Shown: in pieces, positions 1 to 8,437 of the stretch
Layout: each line of letters begins with the position of its first letter
Position numbering within the stretch: position 1 is the stretch's first letter
Source of the DNA: Aquirufa rosea
GTDB lineage: Bacteria; Bacteroidota; Bacteroidia; Cytophagales; Spirosomataceae
NCBI RefSeq assembly: GCF_004118285.1
Contig: NZ_SDHY01000001.1
Location: forward strand, 310,001-374,000
DNA length: 64,000 bases
Direction: 5' to 3'
Position numbers and translations under genes: made by a program
Notes under the pieces: generated by a model
The model's input: only the letters and a program-made list of their open reading frames with translations
Told to the model about the DNA's origin: nothing
Database searches by the model: none

Positions 1-3000
1 AACATTTACCTTAGTCACAATTCCAGCAATGGATTGAACTATACCGACTTTAGATTCCAATTGGGATACACTAGAATTACAAAAGTTATTAATCTCAATG
101 CGGTATTCGTCTAAAGGATGTCCGGAGATGTAAACACCCACCACCTCTTTTTCATTTTTTAATTGTTCCATCACCGACCACGGCTCGGCAGAAGGTAAGC
201 GAGGTTTAGCAATATCATTTCCTGTTCCCGCACCTAATTCACCAAATAATGATTGAGTGGCGCTTGCCTTTAATTCAGCCATACGAGCAGCATACCTGAC
301 AATCTTCTCAATGAAGGTGGTATTTTCCTGATCAACATAGAAATAATGAGAACGTGGGATATCAATAAAGCAATCAAAAGCTCCAGCTAAAGCCAGTGAT
401 TCCAAACTTTTTTTATTTACCTGACGAATATTGACACGAGATACAAAATCAAAAATATCTAGATAATCGCCGTTTTTGGTTCTTTCCTCCACAATAGCAT
501 CAACGGCAGCTTCTCCCACACCTTTGATGGCTCCTAATCCAAAACGGATTTGCCCTTTTTTATTCACAGCAAAAACTCGCTCTGATTCATTAACATCTGG
601 AACTAACAAGGGAATACCCATTCGCTTACATTCATCCATGAAAAATGTAATCTTTTCGATATTCCCCAATGAATTAGAGAGAACAGCAGCCATGTATTCC
701 GAAGGATAATTAGCCTTCAAAAAACCTGTTTGATAAGCAACTAGCCCGTAACAGGTGGAATGGGACTTATTAAATGCATATTGAGCAAAAGCTTCCCAGT
801 CTGTCCAGATTTTTTCTAGACGATCTGCCGGATGACCATTCGCTTGACCACCCTCCATGAACTTACCCTTCATTTTGTCGATGGTCGCCTTATCCTTTTT
901 ACCCATGGCCTTTCGTAAAACATCCGCATCACCCTTGGTGAAATTGGCTAATTTTTGAGAAAGGAGCATTACCTGCTCTTGGTAAACGGTAATCCCATAA
1001 GTATCGCTCAAATACTCCTCCATTTCTGGCAAATCGTATTCAATTTTCTCCCTACCGTGTTTACGAGCGATGTAATTAGGAATATAGACCATAGGACCTG
1101 GTCTAAATAAAGCATTCATCGCAATTAAATCAGAAAACTGATCGGGCTTTAAATCCCTTAAATGCTTTTGCATACCAGGAGATTCAAACTGGAAGGTACC
1201 ATTGGTTTCTGCTCGCTGATATAACTCAAAGGTCTTGACATCATCCAATGGAAGGCTATCTAAATCAATTTTAACTCCGTGGTTTTGTTGAATTAAACGA
1301 ATCGCCTCTTTAAGTATAGACAAAGTCTTTAACCCCAAAAAGTCCATTTTAATTACGCCAGCATTCTCAATGACGGAACCATCGAATTGGGTAATCAATA
1401 AATTAACATCTTTGGAGGTAGCCACTGGTAAAATATCAGTCAAATCATTGGGAGCAATGATAATTCCTGCCGCATGAATACCGGTACCACGAACTGATCC
1501 TTCCAAAACCAAGGCATTTTCAATAACACGCGCAGCCAAACCTCCATCCGCCTTGACTTGTCGCAATTGTTTCACTTGCTCCAATTCATCGCTGGTCAAA
1601 TTTTCTTTATCTGCCAAACTACCATCACCCGTCAATGGTGCGTTCATGACACGTTCTAAGGATATTTTAGGCTTATCCGGCACCAATTTAGCCAGGGCAT
1701 TCGATTCTGATAAAGGCAAATCTAATACACGAGCCACGTCTTTGATAGACATTTTGGCTGCCATAGTACCGTAGGTGGCTATATGAGCCACTTGATTACG
1801 ACCGTATTTATCTACGACATAATCAATCACTTTTTGTCTACCCTCATCATCAAAATCTGTATCAATATCGGGCAATGACTTTCTGTCTGGGTTTAAAAAA
1901 CGCTCAAAAAGTAAATTATATTTAATGGGGTCAATATTAGTAATGCCCAAACAATAAGCCACTACGGAACCCGCAGCAGAACCACGCCCTGGACCTACAT
2001 AAACGCCCAAATCTTTACCCGCATTAATAAAATCGGCTACAATCAAGAAATAACCAGCAAATCCCATCGTGCGAATAGTATGCAATTCAAACCTGAGTCG
2101 TTCCTCTATTTCCTGATGGATTTCCACATAACGCTTTTTAGCGCCCTCCATAGTCAAATGCTCCAGAAAATCATCTTGACTCAAAAAGGTACTTGGAATT
2201 TGGAAGTTAGGTAATAATACATCCTTTTTCAGTTCTAGGGTTTCTACTTTCCCTACAATCTCATTGGTATTATCTATGGCCTCAGGAACATGTGACCATA
2301 ATTGGGTCATTTCTTCCGTTGTTTTGAAATAAAATTGATCATTATAAAAAGCAAATCGCTTTCCTTTCATATCAAAATCACCCTCGATATCCTTGTAAGT
2401 AGGAGTAGACTGCTTTTCACCCGTATTAATGCACAATAAAATATCATGTGCATTGGCATCTTTTTGATCTAAATAGTGGCTATCATTGGACGCAATAACC
2501 TTCACTTGATATTTCTTCGCAAAACGAAGTAATACCTCATTCACTATTTGTTGCTCAGGAATATGATGATTTTGAACCTCGACATAATAATCCTCCCCAA
2601 ACAAATCTAACCACCACTTAAACTCCTTTTCTGCCTCTTCTTCACCTGAGCGTAAAATAGCTTGTGGAACACTTGCTCCTAGGCAGCAGGTGGTAGCAAT
2701 TAAGCCTTTATGGTATTTTAAAACTAATTCTTTATCAATTCTGGGATATTTGGAATACATACCTTCCATAAATCCCAAAGAACATAATTTCACCAAATTC
2801 TGGTAGCCTTCAGGGTTCTTAGCCAGAAATAACTGATGATACCTTTTATCCTTCTGATCTTTGGTAAAACTCTGCTTATGCCTATCCGTTACCAAATAAA
2901 ACTCACAACCTACAATGGGTTTAACTCCATGCTTTCCCGCCTCTGCTACAAATTGAAAGACCCCAAACATATTTCCATGGTCAGTAATAGCCACCGCAGG

Positions 3001-3099
3001 CATATTATCCGCCTTGGCTTTTTTAAACATGGAAGAAATTTTGGAAGCACCATCCAAAAGTGAAAATTGGGAGTGATTGTGCAAGTGGGAAAACTGCAT
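1..3099 (-). CDS. dnaE: DNA polymerase III subunit alpha, N-terminal 1033 codons (cut by window edge)
   Basis: Catalytic subunit of the replicative DNA polymerase, which extends primers at the fork. The reading frame is open from the ATG at 3097-3099 to base 1, giving 1033 codons of a protein that usually has about 1150-1250 residues in this phylum. The N-terminus (MQFSHLHNHSQFSLLDG) is the PHP domain with its His-x-His. The palm carries PDIDTDF at residues 410-416, supplying two catalytic aspartates (D411, D413). Fingers motifs such as FRPGPM and AFNKSHS follow. The start lies 3 bases after the stop of the upstream DUF2461 gene, so the two are probably co-transcribed. No frameshift was noticed in the stretches I translated. 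Identification is secure; the C-terminal OB and tau-binding parts lie outside the window. Confidence 0.96.
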   Translation of the reverse strand, partial: MQFSHLHNHSQFSLLDGASKISSMFKKAKADNMPAVAITDHGNMFGVFQFVAEAGKHGVKPIVGCEFYLVTDRHKQSFTKDQKDKRYHQLFLAKNPEGYQNLVKLCSLGFMEGMYSKYPRIDKELVLKYHKGLIATTCCLGASVPQAILRSGEEEAEKEFKWWLDLFGEDYYVEVQNHHIPEQQIVNEVLLRFAKKYQVKVIASNDSHYLDQKDANAHDILLCINTGEKQSTPTYKDIEGDFDMKGKRFAFYNDQFYFKTTEEMTQLWSHVPEAIDNTNEIVGKVETLELKKDVLLPNFQIPSTFLSQDDFLEHLTMEGAKKRYVEIHQEIEERLRFELHTIRTMGFAGYFLIVADFINAGKDLGVYVGPGRGSAAGSVVAYCLGITNIDPIKYNLLFERFLNPDRKSLPDIDTDFDDEGRQKVIDYVVDKYGRNQVAHIATYGTMAAKMSIKDVARVLDLPLSESNALAKLVPDKPKISLERVMNAPLTGDGSLADKENLTSDELEQVKQLRQVKADGGLAARVIENALVLEGSVRGTGIHAAGIIIAPNDLTDILPVATSKDVNLLITQFDGSVIENAGVIKMDFLGLKTLSILKEAIRLIQQNHGVKIDLDSLPLDDVKTFELYQRAETNGTFQFESPGMQKHLRDLKPDQFSDLIAMNALFRPGPMVYIPNYIARKHGREKIEYDLPEMEEYLSDTYGITVYQEQVMLLSQKLANFTKGDADVLRKAMGKKDKATIDKMKGKFMEGGQANGHPADRLEKIWTDWEAFAQYAFNKSHSTCYGLVAYQTGFLKANYPSEYMAAVLSNSLGNIEKITFFMDECKRMGIPLLVPDVNESERVFAVNKKGQIRFGLGAIKGVGEAAVDAIVEERTKNGDYLDIFDFVSRVNIRQVNKKSLESLALAGAFDCFIDIPRSHYFYVDQENTTFIEKIVRYAARMAELKASATQSLFGELGAGTGNDIAKPRLPSAEPWSVMEQLKNEKEVVGVYISGHPLDEYRIEINNFCNSSVSQLESKVGIVQSIAGIVTKVNV

Positions 3100-3102
3100 A
3101 TT

Positions 3103-3786
3103 TTACTTAGTCGTATAAGGTTCTTTATCAAAAAAAATAGCATTCAAGAAGTCCAAAAATGGTTTCAAAATTTGGGCATCATGAATTAAGTGTTCTGCAA
3201 ATTGGGGATCACAAACCTCTGAATCAGCATATTTATGCCAAAAAAAGAGTTGTTTTCTCTTTAATAATTCAATTTCAGGATGATTAATATCATAACCCTT
3301 AGGCATCTTTTTCAAGGATTCTCCAACAGGGTCACCAAATACTTTTACAAATTCAGTCGAAAAAATAATGTTTTTTAATTGAGGGGCGTTATAATCCACC
3401 TCCTGACGAAATATGGCCAATTGTTCCGGACTGGGCTCATACATTCCTCCACCTAAGAAAGATTTCCCGCCCGGTTCAATGTGTAAGTAATAATCCATGA
3501 GCCCGGATTTCCGTCCTCCTTCAGAAAAACTAGCGGAAAACCAGGTTTTGTAAGGTGACTTATCCTTGGAAAAACGAACGTCCCGATAAATTCGATAAGA
3601 ACAATGCTTCAATTCCACACCATCCATATTTTCAAACTCGCCAAATTGCTGGATTAATTGAACAGTAAATTGATCAAAAGCTGATTTTTGTACCAGGTAA
3701 CGCTCTTTATTTTCTCCAAACCACTCCCGCGTATTGTTCTCTTTTAAATCGGACAAAAAGCTAAATAAAGAAGCAGGGAGGAACAT
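3103..3786 (-). CDS. DUF2461 family protein
   Basis: A 227-residue cytosolic protein of the DUF2461 (TIGR02453) family, which has no established reaction. Family features seen are the N-terminal FLSDLKENNTREWF segment, the middle RIYRDVRFSKDKSPYKT segment and the YYLHIEPGGKSFLGGGMY segment. There is no signal peptide or membrane segment. It starts at ATG 3784-3786 and ends 3 bases before dnaE, so it is the probable first gene of a two-gene unit. A TAnnTTTG element lies 13 bases upstream. The family assignment is good; the function is unknown. Confidence 0.88.
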   Translation of the reverse strand: MFLPASLFSFLSDLKENNTREWFGENKERYLVQKSAFDQFTVQLIQQFGEFENMDGVELKHCSYRIYRDVRFSKDKSPYKTWFSASFSEGGRKSGLMDYYLHIEPGGKSFLGGGMYEPSPEQLAIFRQEVDYNAPQLKNIIFSTEFVKVFGDPVGESLKKMPKGYDINHPEIELLKRKQLFFWHKYADSEVCDPQFAEHLIHDAQILKPFLDFLNAIFFDKEPYTTK

Positions 3787-3799
3787 AAGATTGGTAAAG

Positions 3800-3807
3800 C
3801 AAAATTA
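3800..3807 (-). promoter_or_regulatory. Candidate -7 promoter element for DUF2461-dnaE
   Basis: On the minus strand this reads TAATTTTG, a perfect match to the Bacteroidota -7 consensus TAnnTTTG, 13 bases before the DUF2461 ATG. A TTG lies 24 bases further upstream, slightly beyond the usual 17-23 spacing. Predicted by eye only. Confidence 0.4.
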
Positions 3808-3903
3808 GAAACGAATTTAAATAATTTAAGTCAATACTTAGTCCCAAATTTTGGGAGTTTTGAGCTATTTTCTTGAATTTTGTAAAACATTAAATTTTTA
3901 ATT

Positions 3904-4875
3904 ATGCGCATTTTGACGGGCATTCAGTCTTCCGGTCGACCACATTTGGGAAACATATTGGGTGCAATCCTTCCAGCGGTAGAGCTTTCTAAAAAATCAG
4001 GGAATGAATCATTTCTTTTTATTGCCGATCTACATACGTTGACTAGCCTAAAAGATGGGGCTACCATAAGATCAAATACCTTGTCCATTGCTGCTGCTTG
4101 GTTAGCTTGTGGACTAGATACTCAGCATACTTATTTTTATCGCCAATCTAAATTGGCTGCTTACCATACGGAATTATTATGGTATTTAAGTTGTGTGACT
4201 CCTTTTCCAATGTTGGCTAATGCCCATAGCTTTAAGGATAAATCTAATAAGTTGGCCGATGTCAACGCAGGACTATTTACCTACCCAGTCCTTCAAGCTG
4301 CCGATATTTTATTGTATGACGCTGAAATCATTCCAGTAGGAAAAGATCAAAGGCAACATATTGAAATGACCCGAGATATGGCAGGGGCAGTCAATAGACT
4401 AGCCCAAAAAGATATTTTCGTAATTCCAGAAGCAGAAATTTCGGAACATGTCATGACCATTCCGGGCATCGATGGGCAAAAAATGAGTAAATCCTTAAAC
4501 AATTACATCGATGTATTTTTACCAGAAAAAGATTTATTAAAACAGATTAAAAAGATTGTGACCGATGCCACACCCTTGGAAGATCCAAAGAACCCTGAAG
4601 AAGATATTACTTTTAAATTATATCAATTAATAGCAAGCCCAGAACAGGTGGCCACCATGCGAGCTAATTACTTACAAGGTGGATATGGCTATGGACATGC
4701 AAAACAGGCACTTTATGAGGCTATATTGGTTTACTTCAAGGAAGCCCGAGAAAAATTCGACTACTTTATGGCTAATCCGAAGGAAATTGAGGCCAAATTA
4801 GAAGAAGGAGAAGCTAGGGTAAAACCGATAGCAGAAGCTACCATTCAACGAGTTCGAGAAATCTTTCAGTTTTAA
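3904..4875 (+). CDS. trpS: Tryptophanyl-tRNA synthetase
   Basis: Charges tRNA-Trp with tryptophan in the cytosol. The 323-residue length is typical for bacterial TrpRS. The class I signatures are present: the HIGH-type motif as PHLGN near residues 13-17 and KMSKS at residues 193-197. The segments GLFTYPVLQAADILLY and VGKDQRQHIEMTRD are characteristic of the tryptophan-specific family. It is divergent from DUF2461 across a 117-base gap and is followed after 2 bases by the PAP2 phosphatase gene, so the two are likely co-transcribed. No defect was seen. Confidence 0.96.
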   Translation: MRILTGIQSSGRPHLGNILGAILPAVELSKKSGNESFLFIADLHTLTSLKDGATIRSNTLSIAAAWLACGLDTQHTYFYRQSKLAAYHTELLWYLSCVTPFPMLANAHSFKDKSNKLADVNAGLFTYPVLQAADILLYDAEIIPVGKDQRQHIEMTRDMAGAVNRLAQKDIFVIPEAEISEHVMTIPGIDGQKMSKSLNNYIDVFLPEKDLLKQIKKIVTDATPLEDPKNPEEDITFKLYQLIASPEQVATMRANYLQGGYGYGHAKQALYEAILVYFKEAREKFDYFMANPKEIEAKLEEGEARVKPIAEATIQRVREIFQF

Positions 4876-4877
4876 TT

Positions 4878-5426
4878 ATGTGGCCAAATTGGGATAGTAC
4901 TTTGTTTCAATGGATCAATCAAGCACATGCCAGTGGGCTGGATGAAATCATGGTACTGTTTTCCAATCGTTGGATCTGGATTCCTTTGTATCTATTTTTG
5001 ATATTTAAACTATATCAGCTTAAAAAGAGGCTTATATTGCCGACTTTGGCTTATTTGATTTTATGCATCGTTTGGGCAGACCAAGTTTCCTCCAGCATAT
5101 TAAAACCCTATTTTAAACGATTAAGACCCTGCCATGAAGAAGCATTTAGTGCCTGGATTCATTTACCGGATGGCTGCGGAGGACTATATGGCTTTTGCTC
5201 TTCTCATGCGGCCAATTCCTTTGCCTTGGCCTGGGGTATGTATTTCATTACCCAAAATAAATTAATCAGAAACGTATTATTGATTTGGGCATTCTGCGTC
5301 TCTTACAGTAGAATTTATTTAGGTGCTCATTACCCATTGGATGTCATCACAGGTGCTTTAGTGGGTACTTTAGGAGCTTATTTACTCAAAATATTGATTT
5401 ACGATAAATTGCTCAAAAAAGCATAA
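4878..5426 (+). CDS. PAP2-superfamily membrane phosphatase
   Basis: An integral membrane phosphatase of 182 residues, likely acting on a lipid phosphate or isoprenoid diphosphate such as undecaprenyl diphosphate or phosphatidylglycerophosphate. The three PAP2 motifs are visible: KPYFKRLRP starting at K76, SSH with the catalytic His at H110, and SRIYLGAHYPLD with H151. Several hydrophobic helices separate them. The second motif is SSH rather than the common SGH. It starts 2 bases after trpS. Its last 28 bases overlap the end of the convergent acyl-CoA reductase gene. Substrate cannot be assigned from sequence. Confidence 0.88.
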   Translation: MWPNWDSTLFQWINQAHASGLDEIMVLFSNRWIWIPLYLFLIFKLYQLKKRLILPTLAYLILCIVWADQVSSSILKPYFKRLRPCHEEAFSAWIHLPDGCGGLYGFCSSHAANSFALAWGMYFITQNKLIRNVLLIWAFCVSYSRIYLGAHYPLDVITGALVGTLGAYLLKILIYDKLLKKA

Positions 5427-6412
5427 GTATCAATACCATCAGCAAAATCGCTCAAACCAGGTTGTTGACTTTCTCCAAAATACACTCGATTAGATGCGGT
5501 TTTTTCTTGGCTCACCACACATTGAATCTTATGTTCATGCGCTTGAATCCATGCATTCAATTCATCCAAAGAGGAATATCGTTTTAAAAAGATGACACCC
5601 ACAGGAGAAACCAATTCATCCCTTTCTAACACTAATAAATTGCCTAAATCAAAATGCTGAACCTGGTTTAATAAGAAAAGGGTTTTGTGGTATTGATAAT
5701 TATTGGAATATTTATTGTGGTCCAAAACCCCATGATAAGTAGTTAATACATCAAAAAGGGGCGTTGGATCAAAAGATTCAGGAATGGCAATGGTTGATAC
5801 ATTTCTACATCCCAATCCATAATAGGAGAATATATCCTTAGCCAACCCTTCAAAATCCTGCTTACTCTCATTTCCTGTTAATAAGGCAATAGATGTTCTG
5901 TTCTTACGAATAATATGAGGCATGGAAGCGAAGTAATGACTAAAATAGGAACTTGAAAAATCACTTCCTGTAGCAATGACAGCCTCAGCGCCCTGCAAAC
6001 GGTCAACCAACTGAACAGGTACATCACTTGAAAAGGACTGCATGACCTGTATATATAATTGCATGATGGACTTATCTTGAGAACTTAGTTTAACCAAAGC
6101 GGTATTGCCACTGGCTAAGGTCATTAAAACATCATGTAAACCTACCGCAGGTAAATTACCTGCTAAAATTAAACCCACTTTCTTTGACGCTTTCACATGC
6201 TCAGGATGTTCTTGAAAAAAAACTTCCCAAGCATTTATATCAAAAAACTGGATTTGAATCGCATCCATGGCCTCTCGAATCAAATGATCTGAAAACCAAG
6301 GATTTTCATCTTTTGCCTTTTCTATAAAAAGTTCTATTTTTTCCTTGTTAGATGATTTAGTGAAGTAATCATGTAAAAAGCCAATCAGCTGCAAAAAAGA
6401 ATCTTTTTTCAT
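5399..6412 (-). CDS. Acyl-CoA reductase, LuxC-like
   Basis: A 337-residue aldehyde-dehydrogenase-fold protein of the LuxC/acyl-CoA reductase family, which reduces long-chain acyl-CoA to aldehyde using NADPH. Family hallmarks are GLILAGNLPAVGLHDVL in the N-terminal half, LVKLSSQDKS, and YGLGCRNVS around the probable catalytic cysteine. No luciferase genes or LuxD/LuxE are nearby, so bioluminescence is not implied; Bacteroidota often carry a lone copy. I chose the ATG at 6410-6412; a longer frame exists only with a TTG start at 6448. It is convergent with PAP2 (28-base overlap) and divergent from the ferredoxin gene, a possible electron-transfer neighbour. Confidence 0.82.
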   Translation of the reverse strand: MKKDSFLQLIGFLHDYFTKSSNKEKIELFIEKAKDENPWFSDHLIREAMDAIQIQFFDINAWEVFFQEHPEHVKASKKVGLILAGNLPAVGLHDVLMTLASGNTALVKLSSQDKSIMQLYIQVMQSFSSDVPVQLVDRLQGAEAVIATGSDFSSSYFSHYFASMPHIIRKNRTSIALLTGNESKQDFEGLAKDIFSYYGLGCRNVSTIAIPESFDPTPLFDVLTTYHGVLDHNKYSNNYQYHKTLFLLNQVQHFDLGNLLVLERDELVSPVGVIFLKRYSSLDELNAWIQAHEHKIQCVVSQEKTASNRVYFGESQQPGLSDFADGIDTYAFLSNLS

Positions 6413-6561
6413 CAATAGGAGGGTTATTGGTATGTTACAAGGATACAAAGTTCTAAAAAATTTGCAATAGTCTTTTAAAAATATATACTATTCAAAATTT
6501 TGGATGTAAATTGCAGAAATTTCCTAGATATAAGGATAATTAAAGTCTTAAAGAAAAGATT

Positions 6562-6909
6562 ATGGCTATTATTATTACGGATGAATGTATTAACTGTGGG
6601 GCCTGTGAACCAGAATGCCCAAATACAGCTATTTATGAAGGGGGAGTTGAATGGACATGGGCAGGAGGTACCGCTTTAACAGAAGTAGAATTAGGAGATG
6701 GTTCAACAATGGATGCAAAATCACCCATAGAACCGATTTCAGAAGAATTTTATTATATCGTTCCTGATAAATGTACTGAGTGTACAGGATTTCATGAAGA
6801 GCCACAATGTGCGGCGGTTTGTCCAGTAGATTGCTGTGTTCCAGATCCAGATCACGTGGAAGACAAGGAAACTTTATTAGCTAAAAAGGCCTGGTTGCAC
6901 GCCGAATAA
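6562..6909 (+). CDS. 2[4Fe-4S] ferredoxin, Allochromatium type
   Basis: A 115-residue soluble electron carrier. The first cluster motif is CxxCxxCxxxCP at C9, C12, C15 and C19. The second motif has an eight-residue insertion between its second and third cysteines ([13 protein letters not shown]) followed by AAVCPVDCC, which is the pattern of the low-potential Allochromatium vinosum-type ferredoxins. The roughly 35 residues between clusters are longer than in classical clostridial forms. The start ATG at 6562 follows an AAAGAAAAG stretch. A strong terminator follows within 25 bases, so this is a single-gene transcript. Partner enzymes cannot be inferred. Confidence 0.92.
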   Translation: MAIIITDECINCGACEPECPNTAIYEGGVEWTWAGGTALTEVELGDGSTMDAKSPIEPISEEFYYIVPDKCTECTGFHEEPQCAAVCPVDCCVPDPDHVEDKETLLAKKAWLHAE

Positions 6910-6930
6910 GCTTCAAAACTTCATTCTATT

Positions 6931-6963
6931 AAAAAGACCTGCTCTACAGCAGGTCTTTTTTTT
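6931..6963 (+). terminator. Intrinsic terminator of the ferredoxin gene
   Basis: A 13-bp perfect stem (6931-6943 with 6948-6960) closed by a CTAC loop, followed by a T-run. It lies 21 bases after the ferredoxin stop codon. Confidence 0.9.
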
Positions 6964-6966
6964 ATA

Positions 6967-7262
6967 TCAATTAAATCCTAAACAGCTTTAAATTACCGCA
7001 TACATCGGATTTATATTATTCTAAGATAAGCTGAGTCAATTCTGACAAAATTCCAAATACAGGTTTCGAATTTAATTGTATTTTTATCAATTTTTGTAAT
7101 TATTCAAATTTTAGGTTTAATTTTTAACTTAAAATTTAAATATTTTTAACTTTTTGTATTTTTTAGGTTTAATTTTTATGTAAAATTTTTGCTTTATATT
7201 TTTTTTAACCCAATATTTGTTCCGTAGTCAAGCATTTATTTTCCCATTAAAATTTTAAGAAT
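6967..7262 (+). promoter_or_regulatory. Long AT-rich upstream region of the porin-amt operon
   Basis: Nearly 300 bases without a plausible gene, extremely rich in T and A runs. It holds two identical 18-bp boxes (annotated separately) and no perfect TAnnTTTG that I could find. Its length is unusual in this compact window, which suggests a regulated promoter for the nitrogen-uptake operon that follows. Confidence 0.45.
7109..7178 (+). repeat. Two 18-bp direct repeats upstream of porin-amt
   Basis: The box TTTTAGGTTTAATTTTTA occurs at 7109-7126 and again, base for base, at 7161-7178. The start-to-start distance is 52 bp, close to five helical turns, so both copies would face the same side of the DNA. 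They are candidate binding sites for a regulator of the porin-amt operon. The AT-rich composition weakens the case. Confidence 0.5.
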
Positions 7263-8417
7263 ATGAAAAAATCAATCTTTACCCTCTTATTATCCGGAAT
7301 TTGCTTTTTGGGATTTTCCCAAGAGAAAGAAGCAGAAAGCTCCAAATTCACTTTCTCGGGTTACATCGATTCGTACTATATGTTGAATTTCAACAACCCG
7401 ATAAATCGTAGCAACTTGGGTGTAGCTGGAAACGAAAGAGCTTTTGATCAGAAATCAAATCAATTCTCATTAGGTTTGGTACAAACGAAAATGGGATACT
7501 CTACCAAAACTTCCGATGTGGTAGTTGACTTAACATTTGGTCCCAATGCCGACTTAGGACAATATGGAAATGTAATAGGACCATTAGGAGCAGGTAAGGC
7601 TACCACGGCACTAGCTATCAAACAAGCTTACTTTAATTGGAAACCGAACGACAAATGGACATTTACAGTGGGTCAATTTGGAACACATATCGGGTATGAG
7701 GTCATTGATGCACCTGTGAACTATAATTATTCTTTATCTAATCTATTTAACAATGGTCCATTTTATCATATTGGAGCTAAGGCCAGCTACGCTTTCTCAG
7801 ATAAATCTGCCTTGATGTTAGGGGTTGTGAACAATGTAGACAACCTGAACGATAATAATGCAGCCAAGGGTTTAATAGGTCAGTTCTTTTTAGCCCCAAA
7901 AGAAGGATGGAACGTATATATTAATGGAATAACATCCAACGAATCGGCTACTTTAGCCAATGGAAAAGATGATTCTGGTAGTTATAATTTATTAGACCTA
8001 ACCACTTCTTATCAAATTAGTCCTAAGTATTTAATCGGCTTAAATGCTGCATACGGTTCTCAAACAGGTGATTTCCAAGGTGGAGGAAATGTAGGAAATA
8101 GCAAAACATGGGGTGGCGTGGCTCTTTATTCTAACTATGCCTTCACTGACCATTTTAGCCTGGGAGCTAGATATGAGGTATTTGACAACACAAGTGGCGC
8201 AAGAGCATTACGTGGAATTAATGCGGCTGGCGAAACAGTTGGTACAGATGTTAACTCATTTACCTTAACAGGAACATTTACAACAGCGGAAGGTCATTTA
8301 TTAATCAAACCTGAATTAAGAACAGATTCTTTCAAAACAGCTCAATTTGTTGATGGTGATGGAAAATCACAAAAATCACAAGCCACATTTGCTACTGTCT
8401 TTATTTACAAATTTTAA
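7263..8417 (+). CDS. Outer-membrane beta-barrel porin (OmpL/BBP2-like)
   Basis: A 384-residue predicted outer-membrane channel. It has an N-terminal signal peptide (MKKSIFTLLLSGICFLGFSQ, cleavage likely just after) and then FSGYIDSYYMLNFNNP, the usual opening of putative beta-barrel porin-2 family proteins in Bacteroidota. The rest alternates aromatic and polar residues as in barrel strands and ends in FIYKF with a terminal phenylalanine typical of outer-membrane proteins. It lies 20 bases upstream of the ammonium transporter, so it probably provides outer-membrane entry of ammonium or another small nitrogen source. That role is inferred from position only. Confidence 0.85.
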   Translation: MKKSIFTLLLSGICFLGFSQEKEAESSKFTFSGYIDSYYMLNFNNPINRSNLGVAGNERAFDQKSNQFSLGLVQTKMGYSTKTSDVVVDLTFGPNADLGQYGNVIGPLGAGKATTALAIKQAYFNWKPNDKWTFTVGQFGTHIGYEVIDAPVNYNYSLSNLFNNGPFYHIGAKASYAFSDKSALMLGVVNNVDNLNDNNAAKGLIGQFFLAPKEGWNVYINGITSNESATLANGKDDSGSYNLLDLTTSYQISPKYLIGLNAAYGSQTGDFQGGGNVGNSKTWGGVALYSNYAFTDHFSLGARYEVFDNTSGARALRGINAAGETVGTDVNSFTLTGTFTTAEGHLLIKPELRTDSFKTAQFVDGDGKSQKSQATFATVFIYKF

Positions 8418-8437
8418 TCATACTTAAATTTACGAAC

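Noticed and set aside
5399-6412. Bioluminescence locus
   Set aside because: Only a LuxC-like reductase is present; no luciferase, LuxD or LuxE gene is in the window.
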